Shown here piece by piece: positions 37,359 to 44,801 of a stretch of 64,000 nucleotides of DNA. Below the pieces are notes generated by a model. That model was not told where the DNA came from. It worked only from the letters and a program-made list of their open reading frames with translations, and searched no databases. How positions within the stretch are numbered: position 1 is the first letter of the stretch; each line of letters begins with the position of its first letter. The translations under genes were made by a program, and so were the position numbers. Origin of the DNA: RGIG3178 sp942492795 (GTDB lineage Bacteria; Bacillota; Clostridia; Christensenellales; QAND01); NCBI GenBank assembly GCA_942492795.1, contig OW818639.1, positions 1,426,001-1,490,000 on the forward strand, in the 5' to 3' direction.

Positions 37359-38996
37359 TTATTTTTTTGGCGCTACATACGCTTTGAAGAGCAGCCCGCC
37401 ATCGCCGAACACGCCTAACGCACTGAGAACAAGACCAAACACTGTTAACAATAGCACCGCTTTCTGGATGGTGCCTTTTTGTAAGTAAGCATAGACTCCC
37501 ATGAGGACACCCAGAGGAAGCAGCCCGGGCACAATTGCGTCCAAAAGACCTTTCTGCACAAGCACGGGAGTCGCTCCCGTCGCAATCCAGATAGGAGTCG
37601 TCACCTTCACCATCGATGCCGATATGCCACCGAGCATAAACAAGCCCAACACAGAGGCAACATCGATGAATTTGATAAAGCTTCCAGACTTTAAAACTGT
37701 CAGTGCAGCTTGCGTGCCCAACCTGTAGCCCATGTGGCAAAGCGAATAGGCTAAAGACCATAATCCTGCACAAATGATTACAAGGGTTAGTATAGGTCCC
37801 ATTATATTCCCTTGCTGAGCCAATGGCAGGAGCAGGATAATAACCAACGGGGCGTAGATGGATCCCTTGATCGTGTCCCCGATACCGGCAAACGGACCCA
37901 TCAATCCGGCTTTTATGCCAATGATCGCAGCTGCATCTATCGGTACACCCAGGGCACGTTGTTCTTCCATCGCCGCCACGATGCCAAATATTAAGGACCC
38001 GACGATTCCATCCGTATTAAAGAACATCAAGTGACGCGTGAGTGCATCCGAATACGCCTGAGGATCGTTTCCATACAGCTTCTTTAACATAGGAACGAAT
38101 GCGATACAAAATGCTATGGACTGCAGCCTGGCAAAGCTATTGCTTTGTTCCGCATAAAAGATCCATCTCATCCACATTCTGGTAACGTCTTTCTTAGTGA
38201 GTAGTAGCTTTGCGTCCTGCGATGCGACATCAGCCGATTCAATTGTTGTATCTTCGTCCTTTCGGTCAGACTTGATTGTCAGGGAATAGACAAACATAAC
38301 GAATGCACCGATGAGCGCAAGGTACATGCCTCCAATTTTCGTGTATTGAACCAGGAAAAAGCCACCCAAAAAGAACGGCAGGAGTTCTCTGCGGCCAATA
38401 ACGCGAACGGTCATCGCCATACCAATGGCAGGAAGCATTCCTCCGACGGCGTTCATAGCATTCTTTAGCCATACGGGGAAATTTGCCATTAATCTACCGA
38501 TGGCCTCGGCGCCTAGCATTATGGAGATGAACATTGGTATCATGAATATAACGACCCTGGATAACTGACAGAATATGCCTCCGTAAAAAATGATCGCTCT
38601 GTCGTTACCCTTTAAAGCGGCTTTATCCGCCATGGCGGCAGGATAAGCAAACCAGATCCGTCGCACCGTATGCAACTGTGCAAACAAAAGCGACACAGGA
38701 AGGGCGACCGTCAGCGCCTGTTCCAATGGTAGGTTGGAAGACATCACAATCACGCATCCCATAATAGTGCCTGCCTGCGGATCCCAAACCACTGTACCGC
38801 CGGCACCGGTGAATGCCAAAAACATCGGCTGGATAATCGCACCAATCTTAATAGCAGTAACTACATCGCCCAGAATCAGGCCGACGACTGGAGCTAAAAT
38901 GACTGGTCGATTGATATTTGAACTATAGAACATGCTTGAAATTGTGAACCAATACCATACCGATAACAGAAATGCTTGGATAACGGAAATTTGCAT
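37359..38996 (-). CDS. PTS mannose/fructose/sorbose-family permease, IIC-IID fusion
   Basis: The minus-strand ATG at 38996 has an AAAGGAGA site; a start at 39023 has none. The 545-aa protein contains a IIC (EII-Sor) domain at about 1-245 with many transmembrane helices (GLILGDVVTAIKIGA, FTGAGGTVVWDPQAG). A IID (EIID-AGA) domain occupies about 270-545 (RHLMFFNTDGIVGSLIFGI, GIKAGLMGPFAGIGDTIKGS). Normally these are separate genes next to IIA and IIB. Here IIC and IID are fused and no IIA or IIB gene is in view, so phosphoryl transfer must come from elsewhere or the gene is an orphan. Substrate unknown. Confidence 0.88.
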   Translation of the reverse strand: MQISVIQAFLLSVWYWFTISSMFYSSNINRPVILAPVVGLILGDVVTAIKIGAIIQPMFLAFTGAGGTVVWDPQAGTIMGCVIVMSSNLPLEQALTVALPVSLLFAQLHTVRRIWFAYPAAMADKAALKGNDRAIIFYGGIFCQLSRVVIFMIPMFISIMLGAEAIGRLMANFPVWLKNAMNAVGGMLPAIGMAMTVRVIGRRELLPFFLGGFFLVQYTKIGGMYLALIGAFVMFVYSLTIKSDRKDEDTTIESADVASQDAKLLLTKKDVTRMWMRWIFYAEQSNSFARLQSIAFCIAFVPMLKKLYGNDPQAYSDALTRHLMFFNTDGIVGSLIFGIVAAMEEQRALGVPIDAAAIIGIKAGLMGPFAGIGDTIKGSIYAPLVIILLLPLAQQGNIMGPILTLVIICAGLWSLAYSLCHMGYRLGTQAALTVLKSGSFIKFIDVASVLGLFMLGGISASMVKVTTPIWIATGATPVLVQKGLLDAIVPGLLPLGVLMGVYAYLQKGTIQKAVLLLTVFGLVLSALGVFGDGGLLFKAYVAPKK

Positions 38997-39817
38997 TTTC
39001 TTTCTCCTTTCAGTATCTAACACATTTGACTATTTCTTCAGAGAATCGAGTTCCGTGTATCGATGGTGCGGTTAAACAGGAAACAAGTTGTGTCGAAGTC
39101 ACCCCCTCTCTTCTAGCCATAAGGAAATTAAGAAGTGTCTTTTCGTGGAAGAAGTCTCTTCAAAGAAATCCCCCCTTCAACCGTGTTCGGGGTGTCCCGT
39201 AGAGGAACGAGCAATTAGATAACTTGCAATAAAACATAATAGTGTTACTTTAAACAAAGTGAACTGTGCTGATTCAAATCAAAACTAATTAAATAATCAA
39301 ACTGTATTGCTGGAAAATCAAACCTCCTTTCAACCACTCAAATAGAAATAAGCTATATCTACTAGAATTATATTAGCATCAAGTCCATTTATATTCAAGG
39401 TTTATTAAGTATTAAATAACACATAATATGTAATATATAGTATTCTAAGTAAAGTGAAATTTGATTTAATTGTTTCCATCGGTGATCGACAACAGTATTT
39501 TCGGAAAATGAGCGACTTAATAATCTAACTCTCCATAAACCTTACCTTTTGTTTCAAGGCTCGTTTTATCATCTCATGTCTGACATTCCTGATAATATAG
39601 TTCTTGGATTCGGGATCGTATGAATCCGCAAAGGACATCATGATAGTAGCTGTCAAAATTTAATGCTATTACAGTAAATCATGTGAAAATACTCGATGTA
39701 AAACTTATACTAGAGGCATAGCTTCGAGATAAAATATAGCCCTTTCTAAAACCGGAGGGATTGCAGATGATCAGAATTTTGTTTTATGATATTTGTAAGC
39801 CTTCCAAAGTCTAGTTC
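38997..39817. other. 820-bp non-coding stretch upstream of the PTS gene
   Basis: AT-rich upstream region of the minus-strand PTS gene. Near 39320-39330 (minus strand) an AAAGGAGG sequence is followed by a 10-codon TTG frame, possibly a leader. Nothing else is recognised before the ssrA scar. Confidence 0.4.
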
Positions 39818-39850
39818 TGGTATTCCCACGATTCCCCTCGCCTCCACCAT
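39818..39850 (+). other. ssrA (tmRNA) 3'-end-like attachment-site remnant, copy B
   Basis: Matches 57-89 over 33 bases with one mismatch, ending GCCTCCACCAT. The upstream bases are not tmRNA. With copy A it frames a 39.7-kb segment that contains the whole defence island and the PTS gene. Confidence 0.6.
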
Positions 39851-39851
39851 A

Positions 39852-39890
39852 TACGAAAAGCTATACCCGTACGGGTATAGCTTTTTCGTA
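39852..39890 (+). terminator. Rho-independent terminator after the ssrA-like end
   Basis: A near-perfect palindrome (AAAGCTATACCCG-TA-CGGGTATAGCTTT) followed by T residues directly after the ssrA-like sequence, the usual place of the ssrA terminator. Its stem sequence differs from that after copy A. Confidence 0.8.
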
Positions 39891-40136
39891 TTATCTTTGA
39901 GTGAGACAAGGGGAATCGAACCCGGGAGGGAGCGTAGCTTTAAGAAAACAGTCCGGTGGAACCGGAGTTGAGCGCTGCCAGTGGCAGAACTAGCGAAACG
40001 AAGGTTCTGAGAGTATGAGATATATGTGAGCGGAAGCGAAATGTGAATCCATGTCTTTTAGAGGGAGTTTTTAGCGGAGCTGCCCAAAGCCATGGCTGAG
40101 GGCCTCAGGACGCGAAGCGGATGCTCAATCTGCGAA
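39891..40136. other. Structured non-coding region with inverted T-arm-like sequence
   Basis: At 39909-39926 the minus strand reads GGGTTCGATTCCCCT, a T-loop in opposite orientation to the nearby ssrA remnant. It is followed on the plus strand by GAGCGTAGCTTTAAGAAAAC and a CCGGTGGAACCGG hairpin. Blocks of this look flank tRNA or tmRNA scars in clostridial genomes. No gene is seen. Confidence 0.35.
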
Positions 40137-40811
40137 TTACAGCTTTCTACCGAGCACAAAAGAGACGACTGGCAACCCCACTATACGGAATTTTGCCTGT
40201 TTGATAACCGTATCCTGAAAACCGGATGCCTGCATCAACGGCAGCAATTCCTTCAGATCGTGCTGCAGCATAAACCCGAGTATCAACTTTACGAATGCCC
40301 TGGTAACCTTATGTATGGGCGGCGATAGATCGATTATCAGCAGCCGACCTCGCGGTTTTAGAACCCGGAAAATTTCTTCTATTCCTTTATTACGAACTGT
40401 TTCAGACATATGGAAAATCATGAAGCTGCACATCACAACGTCAAACTGATCAGTAAAGGGGATATCTTCGATGCTTCCAAGCTGAAAATCCACATCCAAA
40501 CCGGCCTTGGCGGCTTTTTGTTTGCTGTGCTCGATCATCCCGGGAATAATATCAATCCCGCAAACTTTACCCGAAGGTCCAGCTTTCCGCTTGGCTGCCA
40601 GAGTGAGTGTACCTGTACCGCAACCTACCTCAAGGACGCTGTCACCGGGTTTAATCTCTGCAGCATTTACCGTTGCCTCCCGCAAAACATTTTCGCGGCC
40701 AAAAGTTATTCTCCTCATGTAGGTGTCGTAGGTATCCACCATTTTTTCCATCTGGCTTTTGAGCACACTGTCTTCATCCATTAGAACAGGCGGCTTTTCG
40801 TTGCTTATCAT
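40137..40811 (-). CDS. Class I SAM-dependent methyltransferase (UbiE/COQ5-like)
   Basis: The 224-aa enzyme has SAM-binding motif I EVGCGTGTL at 61-69, the acidic GIDIIPGM segment and a typical post-I GKVCGID region, then RVLKPRGRLLIIDLSPP. The fold is that of UbiE/COQ5-type small-molecule methyltransferases. A GAGGAGAAG site precedes the ATG. It is divergent from a TetR regulator with a shared palindrome between, so it is likely controlled by it. Substrate unknown. Confidence 0.85.
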   Translation of the reverse strand: MISNEKPPVLMDEDSVLKSQMEKMVDTYDTYMRRITFGRENVLREATVNAAEIKPGDSVLEVGCGTGTLTLAAKRKAGPSGKVCGIDIIPGMIEHSKQKAAKAGLDVDFQLGSIEDIPFTDQFDVVMCSFMIFHMSETVRNKGIEEIFRVLKPRGRLLIIDLSPPIHKVTRAFVKLILGFMLQHDLKELLPLMQASGFQDTVIKQAKFRIVGLPVVSFVLGRKL

Positions 40812-40855
40812 TGCATCTTCTCCTCTTTGAATATTGAATTACAATCCATTATTGA

Positions 40856-40881
40856 ACAATATGTGCCATATGTGTTATTGT
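40856..40881. promoter_or_regulatory. Inverted repeat between methyltransferase and tetR, probable operator
   Basis: ACAATA-N14-TATTGT forms a dyad with further partial symmetry inside (TGTGCCATATGTG). It lies in the 160-bp divergent region, where a TetR protein would be expected to bind. Confidence 0.4.
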
Positions 40882-40971
40882 ACTATAAGCTAAACTGGCT
40901 TTGAAGGCCAAAAAGACCCGATATATTCAGTAATGAACAAAAACGACCAACTTGTACAAGAGGACTAAAAC

Positions 40972-41565
40972 ATGCCTGAAGTGTTCATGGATCGTAGGGT
41001 ACAAAAAACCCGGCAACTGCTCAAAGACGCGCTGATAACTTTGATTTCTGAAAAAGGATTTGAAGCGGTCACGATTCAGGATATCCTTGATAAAGCCAAC
41101 GTAGGACGTTCCACGTTTTATTTCCATTTTGAAAACAAGCAGGAACTGCTACACAGTTGTTTTGAAGATCTTCACCGCTTGATTGAACAACAGAATACGG
41201 TTATGGCAAACAGAGATGTGAGTTCGGCGCACTTTATCAGCAGCGATTTTACACGCAACCTGTTTCAGTTAATCGACCAGAATCATCGCCTGTTCAAAGC
41301 CATTTTCGGAAAAGATGTTATGAGCACGCTGAACAGCCCCATCCGGGATGTTGTTTTTGTCCATATCAGTGAAACACTTAAAGCTTTAACACAAAACAAG
41401 AAAGCGGATCCTCTTCAATCGGAAATACTGGCGAATTATTTGACAAGCGCTTTTATAGGCATTTTGAAATGGTGGATCGATAATGATAAGCCTTGTACAG
41501 CCGATGAACTGGATAAAAGTTTTAGAAAGTTCGCGTTATATGATATCCAACAGGTAATGAGTTAA
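40972..41565 (+). CDS. TetR/AcrR family transcriptional regulator
   Basis: The 197-aa protein has a TetR helix-turn-helix at about 10-60 (VTIQDILDKANVGRSTFYFHF). The C-terminal domain is of the type found in many clostridial TetR proteins (LKWWIDNDKPCTADELDKSF). An AGAGGA site lies before the ATG. It is divergent from the methyltransferase gene and probably controls it. Family is clear, ligand unknown. Confidence 0.9.
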   Translation: MPEVFMDRRVQKTRQLLKDALITLISEKGFEAVTIQDILDKANVGRSTFYFHFENKQELLHSCFEDLHRLIEQQNTVMANRDVSSAHFISSDFTRNLFQLIDQNHRLFKAIFGKDVMSTLNSPIRDVVFVHISETLKALTQNKKADPLQSEILANYLTSAFIGILKWWIDNDKPCTADELDKSFRKFALYDIQQVMS

Positions 41566-41599
41566 GAAAGGACAATATTGTTTCGTTCGCAATCGCCGA

Positions 41600-42379
41600 T
41601 ACAGTAAAGTTGGTGTCACCACTGCCTGCGATTTTAGCGATTACATCGAAGAAGTATCCTTACGCGGAGAACAATATCGCTTTTGTCAGAACATAAAGCG
41701 GGCCCTTATATAAACGCACAGGTTAAGCAGAGATTGCCCGGCGCGAAATCGGTCATCATTCTGACATGGGACTATGTGCAAAAATCATTTCCTCCTCCGC
41801 TTGTGGGAAAGATTGGGCGCGTTTATATGGCAGGTTTTACCTCCGACATTGCGAATAAGTAGGGCCCGGGAGCAATTGATGAAAGAATTTCTCAACAAAA
41901 GCGGCTGCGAGACTATCACAATGGAAATACCAATGCGCCCTGCCGCCGCAAGAGCGGGCGTTGCCACCATAGGTCGGAACAATTTTGCTTATGTGGATGG
42001 CATAGGGTCTTTCGTTTCATTTTCCGCCTTTGTGACGGACAGGGAACTGGAATACGACAAACCTACAATTGAATGCATTTGCTCGAAGGGATGCGAACTT
42101 TGCATTCACGCGTGTCCTACGAAAGCGCTCAAGCCCTTTTGTCTGGACCCGGCCCGATGCATTGCCTTCAACAACTTCAGGGCAGAGGAACACTACATCC
42201 CGCGTGATATACACGAAAAGATGGGGGAGCACGTATTCGGATGTGATATATGCCAGAAAGTCTGTCAACGTAACCAAGAGAAGTTAAAAGTAGAGGCTCC
42301 GCCGGACGAATTTTTAACCGGTTATCAGAAGGAATTCTCCCGTCCACGTATATCTCGTGAATGTACAGAACAAGAGTGA
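41600..42379 (+). pseudogene. QueG-like (epoxyqueuosine reductase-type) iron-sulfur protein, frameshifted
   Basis: The longest frame (41774-42379, 201 aa) holds the C-terminal part of a QueG-like double 4Fe-4S protein: RAGVATIGRNN and the ferredoxin cysteines CSKGCELCIHACPTKAL and CDICQKVCQRN. The N-terminal part is present but in other frames: GVTTACDFSDYIEEVSLRG around 41610 and AKSVIILTWDY around 41750, with stops and frame changes between. The 201-aa frame has no ribosome site. Its C-terminus (RECTEQE) is created by an adjacent REP repeat. At least two frameshifts are needed to join the pieces, so it is a pseudogene. Confidence 0.75.
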
Positions 42380-42445
42380 AACAAAAGAACCGTCCCTGTA
42401 TTTCTCAGAACAAGAGTGAAACAAAAGAACCGTTTCTGTGTTTCC
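42367..42445. repeat. Tandem pair of 40-bp REP-type units
   Basis: Two copies of a 40-bp unit (AGAACAAGAGTGAAAC, then AAAAGAACCGT, then CTGTRTTTC) begin at 42367 and 42407 with few differences. The core is the same as in the single REP elements at 6324, 10170 and 62517. Confidence 0.75.
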
Positions 42446-42492
42446 CTGTGTTTCCCTGTGTTTCTCTGTGTTTCTTGTGGTTCTGTGTTTCC
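42431..42492. repeat. 10-bp tandem repeat grown from the REP end
   Basis: The end of the second REP unit (CTGTGTTTCC) is repeated about five to six times in tandem with small changes, a local slippage product. It is too short and regular to be a CRISPR array. Confidence 0.75.
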
Positions 42493-42542
42493 CGGCAGCA
42501 TCTAATTCAAACTCGTTAAAAGAGTTTGGAGATAAAGGGAAC

Positions 42543-42644
42543 ATGGATACAGTAACAGGTACTGTAATTTTTGGTGCTGTATCCGCCGTAGCTGCATATG
42601 CTTCCACCACAAGTAGGGGGGCATCGAGCGAATCCTCGCGATAA
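42543..42644 (+). CDS. Possible 33-aa peptide
   Basis: An ATG after GATAAAGGGAAC opens 33 codons with a short hydrophobic stretch (VIFGAVSAVAAYA). It sits between the REP repeats and the DUF6998 gene. No similarity is recognised. Confidence 0.25.
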   Translation: MDTVTGTVIFGAVSAVAAYASTTSRGASSESSR

Positions 42645-42702
42645 CTATCGAGTTCTAGATGCATTTGTACAGAGCAGGACGGTGTAAAAAGGGGGTGGTT
42701 TG

Positions 42703-43185
42703 ATGCCGTACGGCAGTGAGGAAATGGAGTATATCCGGGGGCGGATCAAAGAGCTGTTCACGATCGCAACGGAGCTTGAAAACACCTTTCCCGGACGAAA
42801 ATTCACGTTGGACGGACATCTGGTGGGCAGCATCGGTGAGGTGATCGCCGCCTATTTCTACGATCTAGAACTGTTGCCGAACTCTTTTGAAAAGCACGAT
42901 GCCAGAGCCTCAAACGGAACATTGGTGCAGATCAAGGCTACACAGGGGTCACACGGCGTCGCGCTTAGAAGCTGCCCCGAGCACCTGATCGTGCTTTGGA
43001 TCGACGATTTGAACGGCGACTCCCGTGAGGTGTATAACGGACCGGGTGCACCGGTCTGGGACGCCTGCCGTAAAATGGCATCCAACGGCACGCGGACAGT
43101 GTCCATGACCAAGATTCGCTCGCTGTCAGCATTGGTAAAGCCGAATCAGAGGATCGAGCCTGTCCATCCCATTGCGCGCATGTGA
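42703..43185 (+). CDS. DUF6998 family protein, restriction-endonuclease-like fold candidate
   Basis: The 160-aa protein has GHLVGSIGEVIAAYFYDL at about 38-55, KHDA with D66 and VQIKATQG with Q76-x-K78. The spacing E46...D66...Q-x-K is of the PD-(D/E)xK type. The DUF6998 label comes from the GSIGE and QIKATQG motifs. A GGGGG site precedes the ATG. It lies close to the SRA-HNH endonuclease gene, which is convergent to it. Nuclease activity is inference. Confidence 0.65.
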   Translation: MPYGSEEMEYIRGRIKELFTIATELENTFPGRKFTLDGHLVGSIGEVIAAYFYDLELLPNSFEKHDARASNGTLVQIKATQGSHGVALRSCPEHLIVLWIDDLNGDSREVYNGPGAPVWDACRKMASNGTRTVSMTKIRSLSALVKPNQRIEPVHPIARM

Positions 43186-43373
43186 ATGGATTCCCAGGTG
43201 AAATGGTATGGCACGGGAGCCGCCACAAAGAGACGTCGATTTACAATACCCCGGGTGGATAGATCGTTTCATACGCCGGTTAACCCGGTGCACAAACGGC
43301 AGTGAGTAGGTGATCTAAACCCAAATAACTTCGTCAATAGGAATGTTAGTAATTAGATGAAAAAATGAACGGA

Positions 43374-43440
43374 GTGCACTGCGGTGGGAGATGAAGAGTG
43401 GGCAATATTCTTATATGCATAATGTTTAGGGGTTCAACGA
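43374..43440. repeat. 67-bp imperfect direct repeat flanking the HNH gene, left copy
   Basis: Aligns without gaps to 44311-44377; by eye 46 of 67 positions agree, with GTGCA at one end and TCAACGA at the other identical. The pair brackets the SRA-HNH gene. The rest of the 43186-43489 gap shows no gene. Confidence 0.6.
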
Positions 43441-43489
43441 TCGAATCAGTCGAATGCGAATATCCTGTTTATAAATAAGATATATAAAT

Positions 43490-44212
43490 TTACTCTATGT
43501 TGTCGTGTTTTCGCAGATTGCAGCGTGCACATAAAAGTTGAATATTAGCCGTTGTCGTAGACGATCCACCTTTTGAGAATGGGATAATATGATCATAATG
43601 CAAATTAATTGTAGATCCACAATTAACACATTTACCTTTATCCCGACTCCAAACCTCCACCTTGATACTTGTTGGTATCAAGCGATTATGTTCAAGTTCC
43701 AGTTCGTTCAACTCTGCAGATGCTGTACTTTCGATATTTTCTTCCTGCATCTCCAACTTAAACTTAAAAACATTTCGATTCCCAATTTTTTCAATCCACG
43801 CATTCGCAAGCAAAAAGTATCCGTTATAAACCCAAATCCCTGACTTTATCTTTTCATATACCTTGATGACCTTTGCAGGTTTTCCATGATTACGCTGCTT
43901 TGCAGCCTCATAGAATCTCCCGTTTTCTGTAAGACCACCAGATGGGGTTAGCTTTGGCTGGTCAATATCTTTCGGATTGCTGTCGTTTTGTATGTAGTTT
44001 GATTGGACGTCGTGACCTTCATAAATGATTGTTGTACCATTATCCTCATAACGATCAGCGTAGGGAGCATTGTTACGTACACTCATTAGTATGATACCGT
44101 AATCACGGCCGCTAACGTTAAAATTCATCCCGCGCTGGATGGAGAAGCCCTCAGCGATAGTCATATCGACGTAGCGAATGACATCTCCGCGATTCATTGT
44201 CTGTTCACTCAT
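43490..44212 (-). CDS. SRA-like plus HNH endonuclease (type IV, McrA-like)
   Basis: The minus-strand ATG at 44212 has an AAAGGAGA site and gives 240 aa. Residues about 8-155 resemble an SRA/YDG domain that flips modified cytosine (GRDYGIILMS, YEDNGTTIIYEGHD, KVIKVYEKIKSGIWVYNGYF). The C-terminal HNH domain has C195, C198, D207-H208, N223, C228 and C231. SRA-HNH proteins cut DNA carrying modified cytosines and act as type IV restriction enzymes. Most key residues are present, so it should be active. It is convergent to the DUF6998 gene. Confidence 0.8.
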   Translation of the reverse strand: MSEQTMNRGDVIRYVDMTIAEGFSIQRGMNFNVSGRDYGIILMSVRNNAPYADRYEDNGTTIIYEGHDVQSNYIQNDSNPKDIDQPKLTPSGGLTENGRFYEAAKQRNHGKPAKVIKVYEKIKSGIWVYNGYFLLANAWIEKIGNRNVFKFKLEMQEENIESTASAELNELELEHNRLIPTSIKVEVWSRDKGKCVNCGSTINLHYDHIIPFSKGGSSTTTANIQLLCARCNLRKHDNIE

Positions 44213-44310
44213 GCTGTTCTCCTTTGGTGGTAAGGTATTTTCATAGAAAAATGTACAAACTATTGTTTTCAATTATACAGGAAAACAAAATGATTTGCAT
44301 ATGTAAAGAC

Positions 44311-44377
44311 GTGCATTGTGGCGGGAAAAGGAAAGTGGGTAGGATTCAAATATGCATATATTGGGAGAGCTCAACGA
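44311..44377. repeat. 67-bp imperfect direct repeat flanking the HNH gene, right copy
   Basis: Partner of 43374-43440 in the same orientation. About 35 bp after it lies the third ssrA-like remnant. Confidence 0.6.
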
Positions 44378-44410
44378 ATGCATAGACAAATGTGGTTTTT
44401 CAACCGTACG

Positions 44411-44424
44411 CCTCGCCTCCACCA
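44411..44424 (+). other. Short ssrA 3'-end-like remnant, copy C
   Basis: The 14 bases CCTCGCCTCCACCA match the end of copies A and B. The sequence before it (ACCGTACG) has diverged. A weak CTCA/TGAG hairpin follows. It may mark the right edge of a 4.6-kb segment with the methyltransferase, QueG pseudogene, DUF6998 and HNH genes. Confidence 0.4.
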
Positions 44425-44666
44425 CAAAAAAGCCTCAATCTCTATGAGATATCCTAAGCCATAATTGTTTACTTATTGATATCGTTTTCATGCTCTAAAT
44501 GTCGAGGTTTGTATTTCTCCATATGTTTGCTTTTATCGCTATGGATTATCTTGTTATATTTTAGATGCTTATCTTCAGATTTTTACTTCATGCAATTCTC
44601 CCCTTCGTTAAAGGACTGTTTTGAATTGGTTCTTCATAAAAAAAGAACAGTCGAAACACGTCGAAT

Positions 44667-44708
44667 ATTGTCTAATAATATCGAACTAATTAGACATATA
44701 TAGACAAT
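44667..44708. promoter_or_regulatory. Nested inverted repeats upstream of the RHS gene
   Basis: ATTGTCTA (44667-44674) pairs with TAGACAAT (44701-44708), and TGTCTAAT (44669-44676) pairs with ATTAGACA (44689-44696). The right arm overlaps the -35 box of the predicted RHS promoter, which suggests an operator. No regulator gene is adjacent. Confidence 0.5.
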
Positions 44709-44728
44709 ACAAAAGTAAGATATATAAT
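44701..44728 (+). promoter_or_regulatory. Predicted promoter of the full-length RHS gene
   Basis: TAGACA (44701-44706) and a perfect TATAAT (44723-44728) with a 16-base spacer, about 75 bases before the start codon. Confidence 0.6.
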
Positions 44729-44801
44729 CAAGATAATTTAATAATTAGTCCGCGTTCTTCTAATAAAAATGGTTGTCAAAATATTGATGGGGGTTAATCC
44801 T

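Noticed and set aside
67..39850. Calling the 39.7-kb segment a complete integrative element
   Set aside because: No integrase, relaxase, replication or packaging gene is present, so only an island with att-like scars can be supported.
39786..39971. 61-codon plus-strand frame across the second ssrA scar
   Set aside because: It consists of att and terminator sequence and has no ribosome site.
42431..42492. 10-bp tandem repeats, considered as a CRISPR array
   Set aside because: Units are too short, there are no spacers and no cas genes; the series clearly derives from the REP end.
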